A stretch of 64,000 bases of DNA, taken from Yinghuangia elevatio. Lineage in GTDB: Bacteria; Actinomycetota; Actinomycetes; Streptomycetales; Streptomycetaceae. A model generated the notes under the pieces. It saw only the letters and a list, made by a program, of their open reading frames with translations, did not search any database and had not been told where the DNA came from. Each line of letters opens with the position of its first letter. Position 1 is the first letter of the stretch. Both the position numbers and the translations under genes were made by a program. Location of the stretch: assembly GCF_040649515.1 (NCBI RefSeq), contig NZ_JBEZFP010000016.1, forward strand, positions 1 to 64,000, in the 5' to 3' direction. Positions 56,967 through 64,000 of the stretch are shown in pieces.

Positions 56967-59258
56967 TCAGGACCCCGCCCGTTTGCGGTCCGCCGCGGCG
57001 GCGCGGTGCACGGCGTACGTCCGCGCCAGCGCGCCGAAGCGCAGCCGCCCCAGCACGTCGGCGGCCCGGGCCCGGCGGCTCCCGGCCAAGGCCGGGCCCA
57101 GGCCGCCGCGCACGGTCTCGGCGTGGCGGGCGCAGTCGTCGACCACGCGCGGGGAGGCGTCCTGGCCGCCGAAGGAGACCGCGTCCACGATGCCGGCGAG
57201 GGCCAGTGCCGCGGACCCGGCGGACTCCCCGAGGCGTTCGGCGGCGAAGCCGCCCACCTCGGTCGACGTCGCGCTGCGCGGCACCGGCGGCCCGACGCGG
57301 CCCAAGTCGTCCAGTACTTGGTCCCAGGCTCCGCGGACGCGCCAGCGCGGCGAGCCGCGGGCCCGCCGCCGACGTACCAGTGCCGGACCGGACAGACCGA
57401 CCACCACATAGCCGCCGACGAGCAGCGCGGCGGCCGCCGCGGCGGCCAACACCGGTGCTGCGCCGAGTCCTTCGTCGCCGCCGTGCGGAGCCGACGCGGC
57501 GGGCGGGTGCTGCTCGTCCTCGATGGCCCGGTCCACCTCGTCCCGGCCGGGCGCCCGGTCGGCGGCCGGGGGCGGCGCGGCCGGGACGGGCGCGGGCATC
57601 GGCACCTCCTCGGTGGGCGGGGCCACCGCCGAGGTCGTCGTGCCGACTCCGGGGGTCGGGAAGAAGGGCACCCAGCCGACGCCCTCGAACTGCACCTCGG
57701 CCCACATCAGTACATGGCCGCCGCGCACGGGTGTGGCATCCCGGGTGTCGGCCTCGGGCACCCGGAAGCCGACCACGACGCGGCTGGGCAGCGCGAGCGT
57801 GCGGGCCAACAGCACGAAGGCGGTGGCGAATTGCTCGGGAGTGCCCTGCTTGCTGGTCCCGAGGAAGTACTGGATGTGCCGGTACGAGTGCCCGGGGATG
57901 GCCTGCGGGTCCAGCGCGGCACGGGCGCGCAGCCAGGCGGCGAGCAAGACGGCCTGCTGGTACGGGAATCCGGCGCCCTTGGTGGCTTCCTGTGCATAGC
58001 CGCGCAGTTCGTCGACCACGGGGATCGGGGCACCGGAGGCGTCCCGATCCGGGAGGCGCAGCGCGGCGGCTGAATCGCCCGCGGCGGCGTACTCCACGGC
58101 CCGCGGATCGTGCGCGACCGGTCGGCTGGTCACCTGGTAGCGCATGCCGGGGTGCAGGGGTGTCGTGCCCGCCAGGACGCCGGTGTCCGGGTCCACCGCT
58201 ACCGCTTCGTCGGCCGCGTCCACGCGCAGCGGTCGGTCCGCGGCCGGGAGGAAGACCCCGGTCAGGTCGCCGACCACGACATCCTGGCGCAGGGTCGGGC
58301 CAAGGTTCGCGGCAGCCGAACTCGCGTGCGCTGCCGGGGGGATGCGACCGCCGGTGGGCTGGAAGGCGTCGCTCGGCAGCCACGAGACGCCGTCGAAGTC
58401 CTGCATGGCGGCGAGCCGGTAGAGGGTGCCGCCGGGGGTCGGTGGCGGTCCGGTGACGGTGAAGAGCAGCGTCTCGGGCTGCTGCAGCCACGAGGAGATG
58501 TAGGCGAGCGGGTTCGTGCCGCGCACGGTCAGCGGCTTCGGGGTGTCGACGTGCGTGCGGGGGTCGAACGCGTGGCGGCCCGCGCCGGGCAGCAGCGGCG
58601 CCACGACGGTGGCGGGGACCGCGAGGAGCACCGCGAGCAGGGCGGCCGCGACGGTCTGGCCGCGACGCCGTACCGGCCCGCGCAACGCCGGTACGACGAC
58701 GGCGACCGCGCCGAACGCCGCGACCAGCGGCAGGGACGCGCCCGGGGCTCCGGTCGCCAGCAGGATCGCGCCGACGAACAGCAGCGTCGCGGGCAGTACG
58801 GGAAGCGCGGAATAGCCGGTACGCAGAACGAGTTCGGCACCCACCGCGGCGGCGGCCCAGACCGCCGCGGGGACCAGGACCGTCCCGCCGCTTCCCGCCG
58901 GCACCGGGGTGACGGTGGTCAGGGCCTCGGACGGCGCGTCGGCGAGGCGGTGGAACAACTCGGCCGCCGCCCCCGGGGTGGGCCAGATCCCTCCGGCGAG
59001 GTGGTCGCGGGCATATCCCGCGCATCCGGCGGCCACCGCGATGAGGACGCTCACGGCCGCCGCGACCGGCGCGGGTGCCCGCACCCCGCGGTGCAGCGCC
59101 GCCGCGAGGAGTACGGGGACGGTCGACGCCACCAGGGCGGGCACGAGGACTTCGGACAGCCCGTAGACGCGGTGGAACGCAAGGCCGACGGCGAACGCGA
59201 GCATTCCGATCGGAATCAGCGCGGCCACGCCTCCACGGGCATGGGTTTCGGCCGACAT
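56967..59258 (-). CDS. TgpA-like membrane protein with inactive transglutaminase domain
   Basis: A 763-residue protein. About six membrane helices lie in residues 10-225, followed by an outer domain, a transglutaminase-like core at about 430-540 and a further helix near 580-605. The family is usually marked by G-x-C-E-Q/H-F, D-A-H-A-W and D-P-T. Here the same positions read QGTPEQF (Thr473 for Cys), HVLMWAEV (Leu517 for His) and FFPTPG (Phe533 for Asp). The fold core is well kept. It is therefore probably a non-catalytic binding or scaffold protein. It sits 37 bp after DUF58 in the usual DUF58-TgpA order, but no MoxR ATPase gene is present. The ATG at 59258 precedes the first helix. Confidence 0.87.
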   Translation of the reverse strand: MSAETHARGGVAALIPIGMLAFAVGLAFHRVYGLSEVLVPALVASTVPVLLAAALHRGVRAPAPVAAAVSVLIAVAAGCAGYARDHLAGGIWPTPGAAAELFHRLADAPSEALTTVTPVPAGSGGTVLVPAAVWAAAAVGAELVLRTGYSALPVLPATLLFVGAILLATGAPGASLPLVAAFGAVAVVVPALRGPVRRRGQTVAAALLAVLLAVPATVVAPLLPGAGRHAFDPRTHVDTPKPLTVRGTNPLAYISSWLQQPETLLFTVTGPPPTPGGTLYRLAAMQDFDGVSWLPSDAFQPTGGRIPPAAHASSAAANLGPTLRQDVVVGDLTGVFLPAADRPLRVDAADEAVAVDPDTGVLAGTTPLHPGMRYQVTSRPVAHDPRAVEYAAAGDSAAALRLPDRDASGAPIPVVDELRGYAQEATKGAGFPYQQAVLLAAWLRARAALDPQAIPGHSYRHIQYFLGTSKQGTPEQFATAFVLLARTLALPSRVVVGFRVPEADTRDATPVRGGHVLMWAEVQFEGVGWVPFFPTPGVGTTTSAVAPPTEEVPMPAPVPAAPPPAADRAPGRDEVDRAIEDEQHPPAASAPHGGDEGLGAAPVLAAAAAAALLVGGYVVVGLSGPALVRRRRARGSPRWRVRGAWDQVLDDLGRVGPPVPRSATSTEVGGFAAERLGESAGSAALALAGIVDAVSFGGQDASPRVVDDCARHAETVRGGLGPALAGSRRARAADVLGRLRFGALARTYAVHRAAAADRKRAGS

Positions 59259-59295
59259 GTCAGCCCCTTTCCTGGCGTGTCAGCTTCCCGGCGTG

Positions 59296-60570
59296 TCAGC
59301 GCGGGGGCCGCCATATGGCCGCCACGTCGGCCGGCGTATCGACGGTGATGTGGCGTACCGGTTCACGGGCGGCCCCGCGGGCGGCGTCGAAGGCGGCTGC
59401 ACGGACGGCACCTGACGCGGGGTCGGACGCCTTCGCCGTGGCGCCGGTCGGTGTCGGAGGCCCGTCGGCGCTGCCCTGGCGGGCGCCGACCCGGACCACC
59501 ACGACGTGTTCGTAGTCGCGCGCCGCTGCCGCCAGGCGCCTTCCGGCGGTGGGGTCCGCGTGGCCGGTCACCAAGGCCAGCACCCCTTGCGCGGATTCGC
59601 GGCGCAGCTCGCCGATCGGGTCGGCCGCGCCCGCGTCGGATCCGTCGGCCAGTCGTACGTCGGTCAGGAACGCCAGCAGTGCGGCGGCGTCGACGCCCCG
59701 GCCCGACGCACCGCCCAATCCCGCGCCGCCTGTTCCGGTACGCAGCCGCAGCGGGAAGTTGTGCACGGCGGCGGCGCTGCCCAGCGACGCCGCGACGTCG
59801 ACGGCCAGTTCGAAGTCGGCGTCAGGACTGCGCCCTTGGTAGGAAGCGGCCCGGCAGTCGAGCAGCACGGTGGTGACCGGCAGGCTCACGTCGGCCATTT
59901 GACGCACCATCAGCCGACCGGTGCGGGCGGTCGCCCGCCAGTGCACACGGCGCAGATCGTCGCCCTGCGTGTAGTCGCGCAGCGCGTGGAACGTCGTCGT
60001 GCCGGTGTCCGCCGTATCGGACGTCGGGCCTTCGAGGTGGTGTTCGCGCCCGGAGGGCGGTAGTTGGGTACGGGTGACGCGGGGCTGCACGAGGAGCGTC
60101 GCCGCCGCGCCGATGGGGATGGTGCGGTGGGCCAGGCCGAACAGGTCGCGGCGGACCAGGTGCAGCGGGCCGACGGGGATGCGGCCGCGGCGGGCGGTGG
60201 GCAGGACGTACCGTGCGGTCACGGTCGCGCCCGGGGCCAGCACGGGGAGGCGTACCGAGACGGCGGCACCGTCGCAGTGGTCCTCGACGATCAGGCCGCG
60301 GCAGGGGCGGCGGCCCTCGTTGGTCACACCGACCACTCCCCCGGCGGGGTCGCCGCGGGCGACGCGGGCGGGGTTGAGCCTGCGCTCGGCGGTGAGCCGG
60401 GGAGCGGACGACGCGTCCGCGAGCGCGACGCCGACGAGCACGAGGCCGGTCAGCCCGAGCGCCGCCGGTTCCGGGTGGCCGGCCGCCCAGCCGCCGCCGA
60501 ACAGCAGTACCGAGACGGCGAGGACGGACCAGCCCGCGGGTGTCGGGCGTGGCGCGGCGGTGCGGGTCAT
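59296..60570 (-). CDS. DUF58 membrane protein
   Basis: A 424-residue protein. Two N-terminal helices (about 15-52) are followed by a beta-rich region with GPLHLVRRDLFGLAHR and the DUF58 core FHALRDYTQGDDLRRVHWRA near 200-219. DUF58 proteins have a von Willebrand A-like domain and usually work with a MoxR AAA+ ATPase and a TgpA-like protein. Its ATG at 60570 overlaps the FN3 gene stop (ATGA). The C-terminal 60 residues are poorly conserved. The function of the group is not settled; membrane-complex assembly is the common suggestion. Confidence 0.88.
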   Translation of the reverse strand: MTRTAAPRPTPAGWSVLAVSVLLFGGGWAAGHPEPAALGLTGLVLVGVALADASSAPRLTAERRLNPARVARGDPAGGVVGVTNEGRRPCRGLIVEDHCDGAAVSVRLPVLAPGATVTARYVLPTARRGRIPVGPLHLVRRDLFGLAHRTIPIGAAATLLVQPRVTRTQLPPSGREHHLEGPTSDTADTGTTTFHALRDYTQGDDLRRVHWRATARTGRLMVRQMADVSLPVTTVLLDCRAASYQGRSPDADFELAVDVAASLGSAAAVHNFPLRLRTGTGGAGLGGASGRGVDAAALLAFLTDVRLADGSDAGAADPIGELRRESAQGVLALVTGHADPTAGRRLAAAARDYEHVVVVRVGARQGSADGPPTPTGATAKASDPASGAVRAAAFDAARGAAREPVRHITVDTPADVAAIWRPPR

Positions 60571-63116
60571 TCGCACTGCCACAGTTCGGGCGAGAACGTG
60601 CCCTGGTCGGAGTTCGGCGTGCGGATGTAGAGGTCCGTGGTCCAGCCCTGGTAGCCGTTCCAGGTCACCTTGTCCCAGACGCTGCTGCGCACGTTGGTGC
60701 CGTCGCGCGGGACGGATTCCCCGGTGGTCTGGCAGTGCACGGTGATGGGGCCCGTGTAGCCGGAGGGGATCTGGGCGACGGACCGGGTGCCCGCGACTCC
60801 GGGGCCGCTGCGGATGCCGACGGTGACCCCGTCGTTGGCGTTGGGTCCGACGTTGTAGACGCGGCTCGGGGGCCGCAGGTCGGCGACCGCGGTCGCGGCC
60901 GGACCGGTGCCGACCTCGTTCGATGCGGTCACCGTGATGTTGTACGACGTGCCGTTCGCAAGTCCGTTGGCCGTGGCGGACGTTCCGGTCGCGGTGGTGC
61001 CGCCCGGCGTGCCGCCGGATGCCGCCGACCACGCGACCTTGTAGGTGACCTTGGATCCGCCCGCGTTGGCCGGCGCCTTCCAGCTGACCGTGAACCCGTG
61101 GCCGTTGCGTGGCACTTCGGCCTTGACCGAGGTGGGCGCGGAGACCAGGACGCACGGCCGGACCGGCGTCGAGGCGGCCGACGCGAGCTTGGTGGCGCCG
61201 AACTCGGCGACGACCTTGAAGCCGTACTCGCGTGCGCAGCCGAGTCCGGTGATGACGAACTGGAAGGGACCGGAGGGCCCGACGGATGCGGGGGTCGCCT
61301 TGGCCCCCGCCGGGAGGTCGGCGACCGAATAGCGGTCGGGACGGGCGCCGGGGGAAGCGGCGAACACGAGCGTGATGCGGCCGGGCCCGGACTCCGCCTT
61401 GGGCGTACCGGGCGCCTGCGGCCGGGGCGCCGGAGGCGTGGACGGCGGGTTGGACGTCGCAGGTGTCGAGGGCGCGGGCGTCGAAGCCGGGGGCGTCGTC
61501 GCGGGCGGCCGCGTGGTGCCCGGCGCGGGCAGCGCGGAGGTGCGCGTCGGCGGCGCGGTCCGCGTCGGCGGGGCCGGTGCGCGGGTCGTCGGGGGGACCA
61601 CGGGCCGCGTCGTCGGGGCGGGCGGCGGTGCCGGGGGCCGGACCGGCGGCGGCTGCACGGGGGGCGGCTGGACCGGCGGCGCGGGGGCGTTCGTGGGCGG
61701 CGGGACGACCGGGGTCTCGGTGACCCATTTGGTGACGGTCACCGCAGGGGCCGGCGGAGTCGGACGCGGCGAAGGCGGTTCGGGGTCGCCGGGCGGTCCG
61801 GGCCGGTTCGACCCGCCGGGTGTCGGCGGCGTGCTCGCCGAGGTGGGGCCGGGCGAGCCGGAAGCGGCGTCCGACGAGCCGGGTTCGGGGCGGTCCGAGG
61901 TCGTGGACGAAGGGCGGGGCGCGGTCGGGTTCGTGGTCGGCGACGGGGTCTTCTCCGCATCGGAAGGCGCACCCGGCTTGTACTTGTCGACGGGATGCAC
62001 GGTGCCCCGCGCGTCCACGACCACTGCGGTGGCCTGCGTCTGGTCGTTGGCCCACAGCAGGCCGTCGCGTACGTCGATCTCCAGCGGGCCGGCGCTTCCG
62101 GTGACGCGCACGGCGGGAGCGAAGGCGGCCGCGGCCGTGTCGTAGACGATGAGTTGACCGGCCGCGCGATCCGGTACGTACACGCGGTTGCCCAGGACCT
62201 CGGGCGCCCCGTAGTCGCTCTGCCCGGCAGTCGTCAGCGGGGCCGCCTGGACCGCGCCGTCGTCGATGTTCAGCAGCACCAACTGCCCCGACGAGGTCGC
62301 CAGGATGGGCAGCAGGGGTCCTTCGGTGCGCTCCGGGATCCGCACTGATTCGGGGGCGGCCTTGGCCACCGCGTCGGGCAGGTTGATGGTGCGCACCGGC
62401 CCCTGCGGACCCATCACCTTGACCACACCCGCAGTTGCGTCCGTCACGACGGGCCGGTTGTCGGAGATGGTGAGCCGCAAGGTGTGCCCGGGCTCGGCGA
62501 TCGGCAGCGGCGCGGTCGGCACGGTCCCCTGGATCCGGACGAGTTGACCGGTCGCCGGAAGCGTCACCCAGAGATTGCCCGACGCGTCCGCCCCGGACGG
62601 ACCGAGCGGGCGCGACCCCAGGTCGATGGCGCCCGACAAGGGCGCGAGCGACACCGGGTCGATCGGCTGGACCGTTCCGGCGCGCGGGTCCACCAGCCAC
62701 GCCCGGCCGCCGCCGACCGCCAGGGCCAGGCCGTCCGTTCCGTACGAGCGGGTCTGCGGCACCGCGAGCTGCGCCGGATCGATGCGGCTGACGGTGCCCG
62801 TCGCCTGGTCCAGGACGAGGACGACGGAGCCGTCCGTCCCGACCTCGATGGGTCCCTCGCCCGCCCCGGGCAGTTCGACGCGCCCGTCGACCTGTCCGGT
62901 GGTCCCGTTCACGTGGACCACGGTGTTCGCCCGCGAACTGGACAGCCAGTTGCCGAGGTCGGCCAGCGAGACCTTCGCCCCGGCCGCGCCGCTCCCCAGC
63001 ACCACGGACGTCGCCACCAGCGCGAGGACGACGACGAGCGCACCCCAGCCCGCCCATCGGCGCGGCAGACGGGGCACGAAGCGGCCGGCGGGGGACTGCA
63101 CGGACTGGGGAATCAT
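60567..63116 (-). CDS. Membrane-anchored beta-propeller / FN3 surface protein
   Basis: An 849-residue protein. A basic N-terminus is followed by one helix (about 23-46). A beta-propeller-like region lies at about 55-360 (repeats such as GRVELPGAGEGPIEVGTDGS). A long Pro/Thr/Ser-rich stalk (365-550) has VQPPP and PTRT repeats. Two fibronectin type III-like domains lie at about 550-745, and a C-terminal SH3-like domain has GIRSGPGVAGTRSVAQIPSG. The ATG at 63116 follows GGAG with 7-nt spacing. Its stop overlaps the DUF58 start. The long stalk suggests the outer domains reach through the wall and bind glycan or protein partners. The propeller assignment rests on repeat pattern only. Confidence 0.85.
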   Translation of the reverse strand: MIPQSVQSPAGRFVPRLPRRWAGWGALVVVLALVATSVVLGSGAAGAKVSLADLGNWLSSSRANTVVHVNGTTGQVDGRVELPGAGEGPIEVGTDGSVVLVLDQATGTVSRIDPAQLAVPQTRSYGTDGLALAVGGGRAWLVDPRAGTVQPIDPVSLAPLSGAIDLGSRPLGPSGADASGNLWVTLPATGQLVRIQGTVPTAPLPIAEPGHTLRLTISDNRPVVTDATAGVVKVMGPQGPVRTINLPDAVAKAAPESVRIPERTEGPLLPILATSSGQLVLLNIDDGAVQAAPLTTAGQSDYGAPEVLGNRVYVPDRAAGQLIVYDTAAAAFAPAVRVTGSAGPLEIDVRDGLLWANDQTQATAVVVDARGTVHPVDKYKPGAPSDAEKTPSPTTNPTAPRPSSTTSDRPEPGSSDAASGSPGPTSASTPPTPGGSNRPGPPGDPEPPSPRPTPPAPAVTVTKWVTETPVVPPPTNAPAPPVQPPPVQPPPVRPPAPPPAPTTRPVVPPTTRAPAPPTRTAPPTRTSALPAPGTTRPPATTPPASTPAPSTPATSNPPSTPPAPRPQAPGTPKAESGPGRITLVFAASPGARPDRYSVADLPAGAKATPASVGPSGPFQFVITGLGCAREYGFKVVAEFGATKLASAASTPVRPCVLVSAPTSVKAEVPRNGHGFTVSWKAPANAGGSKVTYKVAWSAASGGTPGGTTATGTSATANGLANGTSYNITVTASNEVGTGPAATAVADLRPPSRVYNVGPNANDGVTVGIRSGPGVAGTRSVAQIPSGYTGPITVHCQTTGESVPRDGTNVRSSVWDKVTWNGYQGWTTDLYIRTPNSDQGTFSPELWQCE

Positions 63117-63374
63117 CGGTGTACTCCGGATCTCCGGCGCCCGCGGGGACGTTCGCCGCGTCTTACTGTGCGCACCGGACCCATGGCAAGGCATGCAAAA
63201 ACGCGTCGAATGCGCCCGCAGGCACCGACTTTGGGCGGCCGATGGAAATACGCGTCATATTCCGGGGAAGTGAACGTGCGGCGTTCTGCGAGCGGGTTCA
63301 CGGGCCTAACCTGAATGCGCGTCAATGCCGTTGCCGCGAATGCGCGCACAACGCCGCGGCCAGGAAGGAACGCG
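63117..63374. promoter_or_regulatory. Divergent promoter region before the FN3 and DUF6668-like genes
   Basis: A 258-bp gap, A/T-richer than the flanks, between two divergent genes. GAATGCGC occurs three times (near 63217, 63312 and 63338), which may be regulator half-sites. No gene is supported here. Confidence 0.35.
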
Positions 63375-63995
63375 ATGAACTCCGGCAGGCTGCCGAACCC
63401 GTGGCTGCCGCGCCCGGACCCGGTCGGCGAACCGGTCCCGCCCGCGGACAGCGGCGCCGGGACGCGCTTCACGCCGGTACGGCCGCAGGCGGGGCTTGCC
63501 GCCGAACCGGCGTCGGACGGCCCCGCCTTCCGGTCGGTGCCGGCCGACGCCCCGAACCCGCCCTGGTGGTGGGTGGGTTGCCACGGCGGCGCGGGTGTGT
63601 CGACGCTCGCCGCGGCGGTGCCGGGCGGGCGGGACGCCGAGCGCGCCTGGCCGTTGCCGCCCGCCCGGCGTACGAGCAGGGTCGTCCTGGTCGCCCGCAC
63701 CAATTCCGACGGTCTGCACGCCGCACAGGACGCTGCCCGGCAGTGGGCGGCCGGTCGGGTGCCGGGCGTCTCGGTGCTGGGGCTGGTGGCCGTGGCGGAT
63801 GTGCCCGGGCGCCTTCCCCGGTCGCTCGCGGCGCTTCTGCATCTGGTCGGCGGGGGCGTGCCGCGACTGTGGGTGGTCCCGTGGATCGAGGCCCTGCGCC
63901 TGGGCCGTCCACCGACTGGGACTATGCCGAAGGGGCTGCGCATTCTGGCGGACGAACTCGGCCCGCTGAGAGTGGAGTTGTCGGCGGGTGACTGA
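63375..63995 (+). CDS. DUF6668-like protein with deviant P-loop
   Basis: A 206-residue protein. After a Pro-rich N-terminus, GCHGGAGVSTLA at about 68-79 looks like a P-loop with Ser-Thr but no lysine (GxxGGxGxST in place of GxxxxGKST). Later strands (VVLVART and VLGLVAVADVPG) fit a ParA-like or small-GTPase-like core. This pattern matches DUF6668, as I recall it, a family seen near actinobacterial transfer and surface-protein clusters. AAGGA lies 5 nt before the ATG at 63375. It is divergent from the FN3 operon. Missing the P-loop lysine, it may bind nucleotides weakly or not at all. Function unknown. Confidence 0.75.
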   Translation: MNSGRLPNPWLPRPDPVGEPVPPADSGAGTRFTPVRPQAGLAAEPASDGPAFRSVPADAPNPPWWWVGCHGGAGVSTLAAAVPGGRDAERAWPLPPARRTSRVVLVARTNSDGLHAAQDAARQWAAGRVPGVSVLGLVAVADVPGRLPRSLAALLHLVGGGVPRLWVVPWIEALRLGRPPTGTMPKGLRILADELGPLRVELSAGD

Positions 63996-64000
63996 CAGCG

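Noticed and set aside
1..64000. tRNA, rRNA and CRISPR arrays
   Set aside because: No cloverleaf-like segment with a TTCGA-type loop, no conserved rRNA stretch and no regularly spaced identical repeats with unique spacers were noticed when reading both strands. A dedicated scan would be needed to exclude a tRNA fully.

Overview
The window looks like a chromosomal stretch of a high-GC filamentous actinomycete, most likely Streptomycetaceae or a close relative. Codon third positions are almost all G/C, GTG and TTG starts are frequent, and ATGA/GTGA stop-start overlaps are common. Marker genes include a clpP3-clpP4-popR set, a SCO6880-family transfer protein, a Wbl-type protein and DUF4913. No rRNA, tRNA or CRISPR array was recognised.

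Layout. (1) 1-3.8 kb and 9.4-16 kb hold lipid or steroid-type catabolic genes: a zinc alcohol dehydrogenase, a hydroxyacyl-CoA-type short-chain dehydrogenase, an uncharacterised lipocalin-like protein, a hydratase-2 (MaoC) enzyme, a hot-dog thioesterase and an acyl-CoA synthetase. Two of the promoter regions share a long operator-like motif (AAC-N2-GTT followed by TCGTTTCCG), which suggests one regulator for both halves. (2) 4-9.3 kb is a decayed mobile-DNA island inserted between those halves. It holds a Wbl / zinc-ribbon / excisionase-like mini-operon with two one-base frameshifts, remnants of a phage lysis cassette (endolysin and holin-like), fragments of a serine resolvase and a Tn3-family transposase, and an intact HExxH protein between them. 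(3) 11.4-17.5 kb has an orphan peptide-binding lipoprotein, RarD, the acyl-CoA synthetase, a G-rich repeat tract and an HSL-type esterase. (4) 17.5-24.1 kb is a probable operon of a pseudokinase/beta-propeller protein and two AftB-like membrane glycosyltransferases. (5) 24-36 kb is mixed: a GNAT-VOC fusion, a ferritin-like protein, an MFS pump with a divergent Lrp-type regulator, a SnoaL-like protein, a second MFS pump behind a CsoR-like palindrome, a LuxR regulator, a FAD oxidoreductase, and the Clp set. In the Clp set the second ClpP lacks its catalytic serine, and two PopR-box-like palindromes precede the operon.

(6) 36.4-49.6 kb is a type IV secretion-like cluster. The minus strand carries a pilin-like protein, an NTF2-like membrane protein, a VirB6-like channel, a SCO6880 protein, a VirB4-like ATPase, a secreted/membrane protein, a small protein, a transglycosylase-NlpC/P60 enzyme and a lipoprotein. 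The divergent plus-strand arm carries a second, membrane-less SCO6880-like protein, a VirD4-like coupling ATPase and DUF4913. No relaxase, integrase or replication gene is visible, so it may be a dedicated secretion system or one arm of an integrated element. (7) 49.7-64 kb carries regulators and surface proteins: a TPR-type protein, a membrane-anchored protein coupled to a large NB-ARC/TPR/LuxR regulator, a Xre-like regulator, an AraC regulator, a transglutaminase-like protein whose whole catalytic triad is replaced, DUF58, a beta-propeller/FN3 protein and a DUF6668-like P-loop protein.

Recurring theme: several proteins keep an enzyme fold without its catalytic residues (pseudokinase, serine-less ClpP, triad-less transglutaminase). 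All family assignments come from reading the sequence by eye and from memory of the families; no database search was run.
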